Origin: Atherinomorus stipes
Taxonomy: Eukaryota > Chordata > Actinopteri > Atheriniformes > Atherinidae
Direction: 5' to 3'
DNA length: 64,000 nt
Assembly: GCA_023101725.1 (NCBI GenBank)
Contig: JALJCO010007928.1
Coordinates: 930,001-994,000, forward strand
Below the pieces are notes generated by a model, which was not told the DNA's origin, ran no database searches, and saw only the letters and a program-made list of their open reading frames with translations. Each line of letters starts with the position of its first letter. The stretch's first letter is position 1. Shown here one piece after another: positions 62,160 through 64,000 of the stretch. The translations under genes and the position numbers were made by a program.

Positions 62160-62892
62160 TAGGGCTGGACGATAATTCAATATCAATATATATCGATCAA
62201 TAGAGGTTTTTTCAATATCAAAAAAAGAGGGTCAATAAAAGTTCAATATAGAAGCACAGTTTTCTGCTGTAGCCTATCAGGTAGCATGATACTACAGTCA
62301 CTCCTTCCGCCAAACCAATCACAAACGCAGACCCAGGCAAAGGCTGAACTGTTATGCCCCTTTCAGACTTGCACTGGAAACCGGTAATATTGCGAACTCT
62401 TTCCTTTGTAACGCTGCATTCAGACATGCGTACCGGTCTTTTACCTCGGAGATGTAGCGGACATGTACCGGCTGGTCTGCATGTCACAAGAGCGGAAATG
62501 TCGCGGCACGTCTTTTTGGCTAAAAGCACAAGAAAATGTTCTGGACAGAGTTGAAGGGAGAGTGTGGCTGTGCTGACTTTCCTGCAACGTTTCGTGATGT
62601 ATGAAAGCGCCGGAACACGATAAGTCCGCAAATAAGCGGCATGTTTGAAAAGACGAGTCTGTTTAAAGAGCAGATGGACTTTACCGCTCATGTTCGGCAA
62701 TGCAAGTCTGAAAAGGCTTTAGTTTGATCTTTATTATAAGTAGGTCATTCAGCAAAAGCTTAAATGTTCAGGGCTGTACCTAAAATAGCTTTTAATTTGA
62801 TAATGGTTTCTTTTTTTTTTTGATAAATATCGATATCGATCGATACAGATTTTTTTTTATCGATAATCTTTTTTCTATATCGTCCAGCCCTA
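62160..62892. mobile_element. hAT-type element with perfect 8-bp target duplication
   Basis: The ends TAGGGCTGGACGATA and the exact inverse at the right (ATATCGTCCAGCCCTA) are flanked by CTGAAAAT on both sides (62152-62159, 62893-62900). TAGGG(C/N)TGG ends with an 8-bp duplication are diagnostic of hAT. The arms are rich in ATCGATA words (62820-62870). The interior has no transposase; its middle is the CTTTCAGACTTG element (62358-62716), so the 733-bp length includes an insertion. Confidence 0.95.
62358..62716 (+). mobile_element. CTTTCAGACTTG-ended element, copy 2, within the hAT element
   Basis: The left end CCTTTCAGACTTGCACTGGA is matched inversely by TGCAAGTCTGAAAAGG at the right. The whole aligns with 42023-42380. 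It has more CpG than copy 1 (for example TGTAGCGGACATGTACCGG against TGTAGCAGATATTACTGG), so it is the less decayed copy. It either inserted into the hAT element or was captured as cargo. Confidence 0.85.
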
Positions 62893-62900
62893 CTGAAAAT

Positions 62901-64000
62901 GCAGAATCCATCCATAAGCACCACCCCCCATTTCTTTTCTTCTTTTTTTGTCAACTCCGACCACATTAATGAATCAAGTTTTTCATACATTCGGAGCAAT
63001 TCCCATCAGTCATATCGTTAATATTTACATTAAAGACACACGACAAAACTTTTGTAATTTTCTCAGTGATGTGCCCCCGATGACTAAACTCACATCAGTC
63101 TTGCATCCTACCTGTACTGTGAGCTCACGCCAGCCAGTAAAAGACAGTTTTATCTCGACTCTTGTCTTGTTATTATTATTATTCTGTCCATTCCTCTCTC
63201 TTCCGCTCTTCCTCCGATAATGTTTTCTTGCGTTTCTTTGCTGAATCAGCCATGATGAGCGTTCAAAACACCCAGTGTGTTCATATCCATTTGCTACTGT
63301 GGCATGTGACATGGTGCAAAATCAATAGTCAGCTGCAACATCACGCCACGTCACGGATGGTAAAGTTGCAAAGTGGGGTTTCTCAGCTTCGGGATGCCGC
63401 TCAGCAGTGACAGCTCAAGATATGTGCAAAATAAATGTTGGTGTGCCATCAAAATGAGTCAGACACACAAGCTTTTAAGGTCAAGTCACTTTCTTGACCT
63501 TTAACTCGGTTTGGTTTTTGTTTTGTTTCTTTTTTTTTCAATCCGTTGCTCACTGGCTATGAACACTCAGAGAAACCTTGTGCAGAGGCTCTGCCTGCCT
63601 GTAGTCAGGGACACTTCTGGTCCTTCAGTTTTGAAGGGTTTCTCCAACAGCCGTCCAATAATGACTTACAGAGCTGAGACAATGCAGAGAGTTTGCAATG
63701 ACAGTGGTCAACCAGAGCAGAATCCCTGAATGAACCTCTTCGGTCTTGCTGAAGCTAGCGTCTGCTGCATCTGGTGTAAACAAATAAAAGAGAGCGAGTT
63801 TATCAAAATGAAGAGAAGTTTTCAGCCTGCCACTGACAAAAGAGAGTGAAGAAAAAAGGGCAGAAAAGAGATCAATGATGCATAAGCTAATTTAGCTCAG
63901 AACAGCTTAGACTATCCACCTGTTGAGTTCCTGGTGTCACTAGGCTGAAAATAAAACAGACAATTTGGAATTAATCTTTGTGTAGTTATCAAATTAAAGC
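62901..64000. other. Non-coding stretch to the window end
   Basis: No gene or bounded repeat seen; ATT and T runs only. Confidence 0.6.

Noticed and set aside
62218..62700. 160-codon minus-strand frame
   Set aside because: It lies across the nested repeat in the hAT element, and the other copy of that repeat (42023-42380) does not keep the frame.

Overview
The window reads as nuclear DNA of a vertebrate, most likely a teleost fish (inference). It is AT-rich with very few CpGs, dense in CA/TG, GA and TA microsatellites, and carries many short degraded transposable elements of kinds typical of fish: Tc1/mariner, hAT, PIF/Harbinger-like, tRNA-derived SINEs and a LINE 3' end. There is no operon-like packing, no long open frame that resembles a conserved protein, and no rRNA or CRISPR array. 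I found no protein-coding gene that I can name. The stretch behaves like a gene desert or the inside of one or more very long introns.

Layout. Bases 1-960 look like a promoter or 5' UTR region (a perfect CRE, GA/TG/CG repeats, a pyrimidine-rich block, a TATA-like site on the minus strand). Bases 1-15000 are otherwise mostly plain non-coding DNA with one Tc1-type non-autonomous element (6617-7136), a hAT-like fragment (about 11728-11905) and extreme G runs (3585-3609, 12991-13021). Bases 15000-35000 hold an 18-bp perfect hairpin, a TA-flanked MITE (15149-15382), a candidate RFX X-box (20338-20350), a MITE at 25847-26187, a 135-bp GAAA array, a roughly 0.9-kb inverted-repeat element (30711-31623) and a second hAT-like fragment. 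Bases 35000-47000 are repeat-rich: a CTCF-core match, a short MITE, a broken Tc1 transposase abutting a LINE 3' end, SINEs on both strands, and a second decayed Tc1. Bases 49000-57500 hold a complete palindromic hAT MITE with an 8-bp target duplication, a promoter/first-exon candidate (52195-52583) and a Harbinger-type element with a second MITE nested in it. Bases 58700-62900 hold further repeats, a GC-rich islet and a hAT element with a perfect 8-bp duplication that itself contains another repeat found elsewhere in the window.

Five short intervals have exon-like properties (an open frame plus plausible splice signals): 1990-2149 (+), 20817-20925 (-), 22600-22710 (+), 28828-29001 (+) and 40141-40261 (+). 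None is recognised and all are weak without comparison or RNA data. The best-supported discoveries here are the transposon structures: several can be closed to the base by terminal inverted repeats and target-site duplications, and five repeat families occur twice in the window, which lets their consensus be started from this sequence alone.
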